64,000 nt of DNA, taken from an uncultured Lactobacillus sp. Its GTDB lineage: Bacteria; Bacillota; Bacilli; Lactobacillales; Lactobacillaceae. Position 1 is the first letter of the stretch. The number at the start of each line of letters is the position of its first letter. Below, in pieces: positions 63,474 through 64,000 of this stretch. The position numbers were made by a program, and so were the translations under genes. The notes under the pieces are model-generated. The model did not search any database, had not been told where the DNA came from, and saw nothing but the letters and a program-made list of their open reading frames with translations. Location: positions 62,001 through 126,000 of the forward strand of contig CAJLBJ010000001.1 of NCBI GenBank assembly GCA_905204935.1, given 5' to 3'.

Positions 63474-64000
63474 TAATTTTCCTCCTGTAATCCTGTCATT
63501 TTTTCAATCCATTGCCAAACTTCTTGTTTGCCGGTTTTATCGACCGAAGAAAAAAGAATCAAATGATCTTTAGCTGTTAACTTTAATGCTTTACGAATTG
63601 TACTTTCACATTTATTATGTTTACCTCTTGGAATCTTATCTACTTTAGTTGCAACAACTAAAATTGGCAAATCATAATAATGCAAAAATTCAATCATTTG
63701 TTTATCCAACTGTGTAGGTTCATGCCGTGCATCAACTAAAGAAACAACTCCACATAGTTGTTTTCTTTGTGAAAAATATGTCTCTAACATAGCAGCCCAT
63801 TTTTCACGCTCTTTTTGCGATACCTTAGCATACCCATATCCAGGAACATCGACAAAATATAGCTTCGATTCAATATTGTAAAAATTTAAAGTTTGCGTCT
63901 TTCCAGGTTGACTAGATGTACGCGCTAAATTTTTACGATTAATTAATGTATTAATTAAAGACGATTTACCAACATTTGAACGTCCTGCTAAAGCAATTTC
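63473..64000 (-). CDS. ysxC: Ribosome biogenesis GTPase YsxC/EngB, cut by window edge
   Basis: A GTPase needed for 50S assembly. The frame is open to the right edge, so the first 20 or so residues are missing. Visible motifs are [15 protein letters not shown] (G1), [12 protein letters not shown] (G3) and [12 protein letters not shown] (G4). It would normally follow clpX, which would lie just outside the window. An internal ATG at 63790 is not the start. Confidence 0.95.
   Translation of the reverse strand, partial: EIALAGRSNVGKSSLINTLINRKNLARTSSQPGKTQTLNFYNIESKLYFVDVPGYGYAKVSQKEREKWAAMLETYFSQRKQLCGVVSLVDARHEPTQLDKQMIEFLHYYDLPILVVATKVDKIPRGKHNKCESTIRKALKLTAKDHLILFSSVDKTGKQEVWQWIEKMTGLQEEN

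Noticed and set aside
1-64000. tRNA, rRNA, insertion sequence, prophage, CRISPR or toxin-antitoxin genes
   Set aside because: Intergenic regions are short and AT-rich, without cloverleaf-like GC-rich segments, and no transposase, integrase, Cas or toxin-like protein is encoded.

Overview
The window is a stretch of AT-rich Firmicutes chromosome made almost entirely of core genes. Gene content and order point to the Lactobacillales, most likely the family Lactobacillaceae. The supporting signs are a dltXABCD operon, a glnRA operon with a GlnR box, a DUF3042 protein, an L33 of the CxxC type, RexA/RexB-type AddAB without iron-sulfur cysteines, YfhO, and a FakA/YloU pair beside rpmB. I cannot fix the genus from sequence alone. 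I see no prophage, insertion sequence, CRISPR array, rRNA or tRNA.

Nearly all genes lie on the minus strand, so the window is written against the direction of transcription. From the right edge leftwards, the minus-strand units are as follows. ysxC (cut by the right edge) with a MazG-like gene comes first, then the fused binding-protein/permease gene and its ATPase. Next come a NUDIX gene with uvrC, obg with the O-acetyltransferase gene oatA, and rnz with an SDR gene, a LapA-like gene, recJ and apt. The dltXABCD operon follows, then addB-addA and a class B penicillin-binding protein gene. rpmG leads into fthC, a rhomboid gene, yqgQ, glcK and a rhodanese gene; then come miaA, glnR-glnA and gmk-rpoZ. 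The last units are coaBC-priA-fmt-rsmB-prpC-prkC, rsgA-rpe-thiN, yloU-fakA, recG-plsX, acpP, and rnc-smc-ftsY-ylxM-ffh (ffh is cut by the left edge). Intrinsic terminators separate most of these units.

Six single genes run the other way as isolated islands: rpmB, a YolD-like gene, a DUF3042 gene, yfhO, an unrecognised 95-residue protein and a 48-residue protein. Four of the six are small proteins without a firm function.

The functional themes are protein targeting (ffh, ylxM, ftsY), chromosome structure and repair (smc, recG, priA, addAB, recJ, uvrC), fatty acid and phospholipid supply (acpP, plsX, fakA) and translation (rpmB, rpmG, fmt, rsmB, rsgA, miaA, obg, ysxC). A further theme is envelope building and modification (prkC/prpC, a PBP, dlt, oatA, yfhO).

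The observations most worth a second look are: (1) an SOS-type promoter with two LexA boxes before the orphan YolD-like gene; (2) a priA frame that has no ATG, GTG or TTG able to include its conserved N terminus and so probably starts at ATT; (3) a perfect WalR-type direct repeat overlapping the likely dlt promoter; (4) a hairpin lying between the smc Shine-Dalgarno sequence and its GTG start; (5) strong terminators squeezed between co-directional genes with little or no room for a new promoter; and (6) a rhodanese-fold membrane protein with no cysteine at all.
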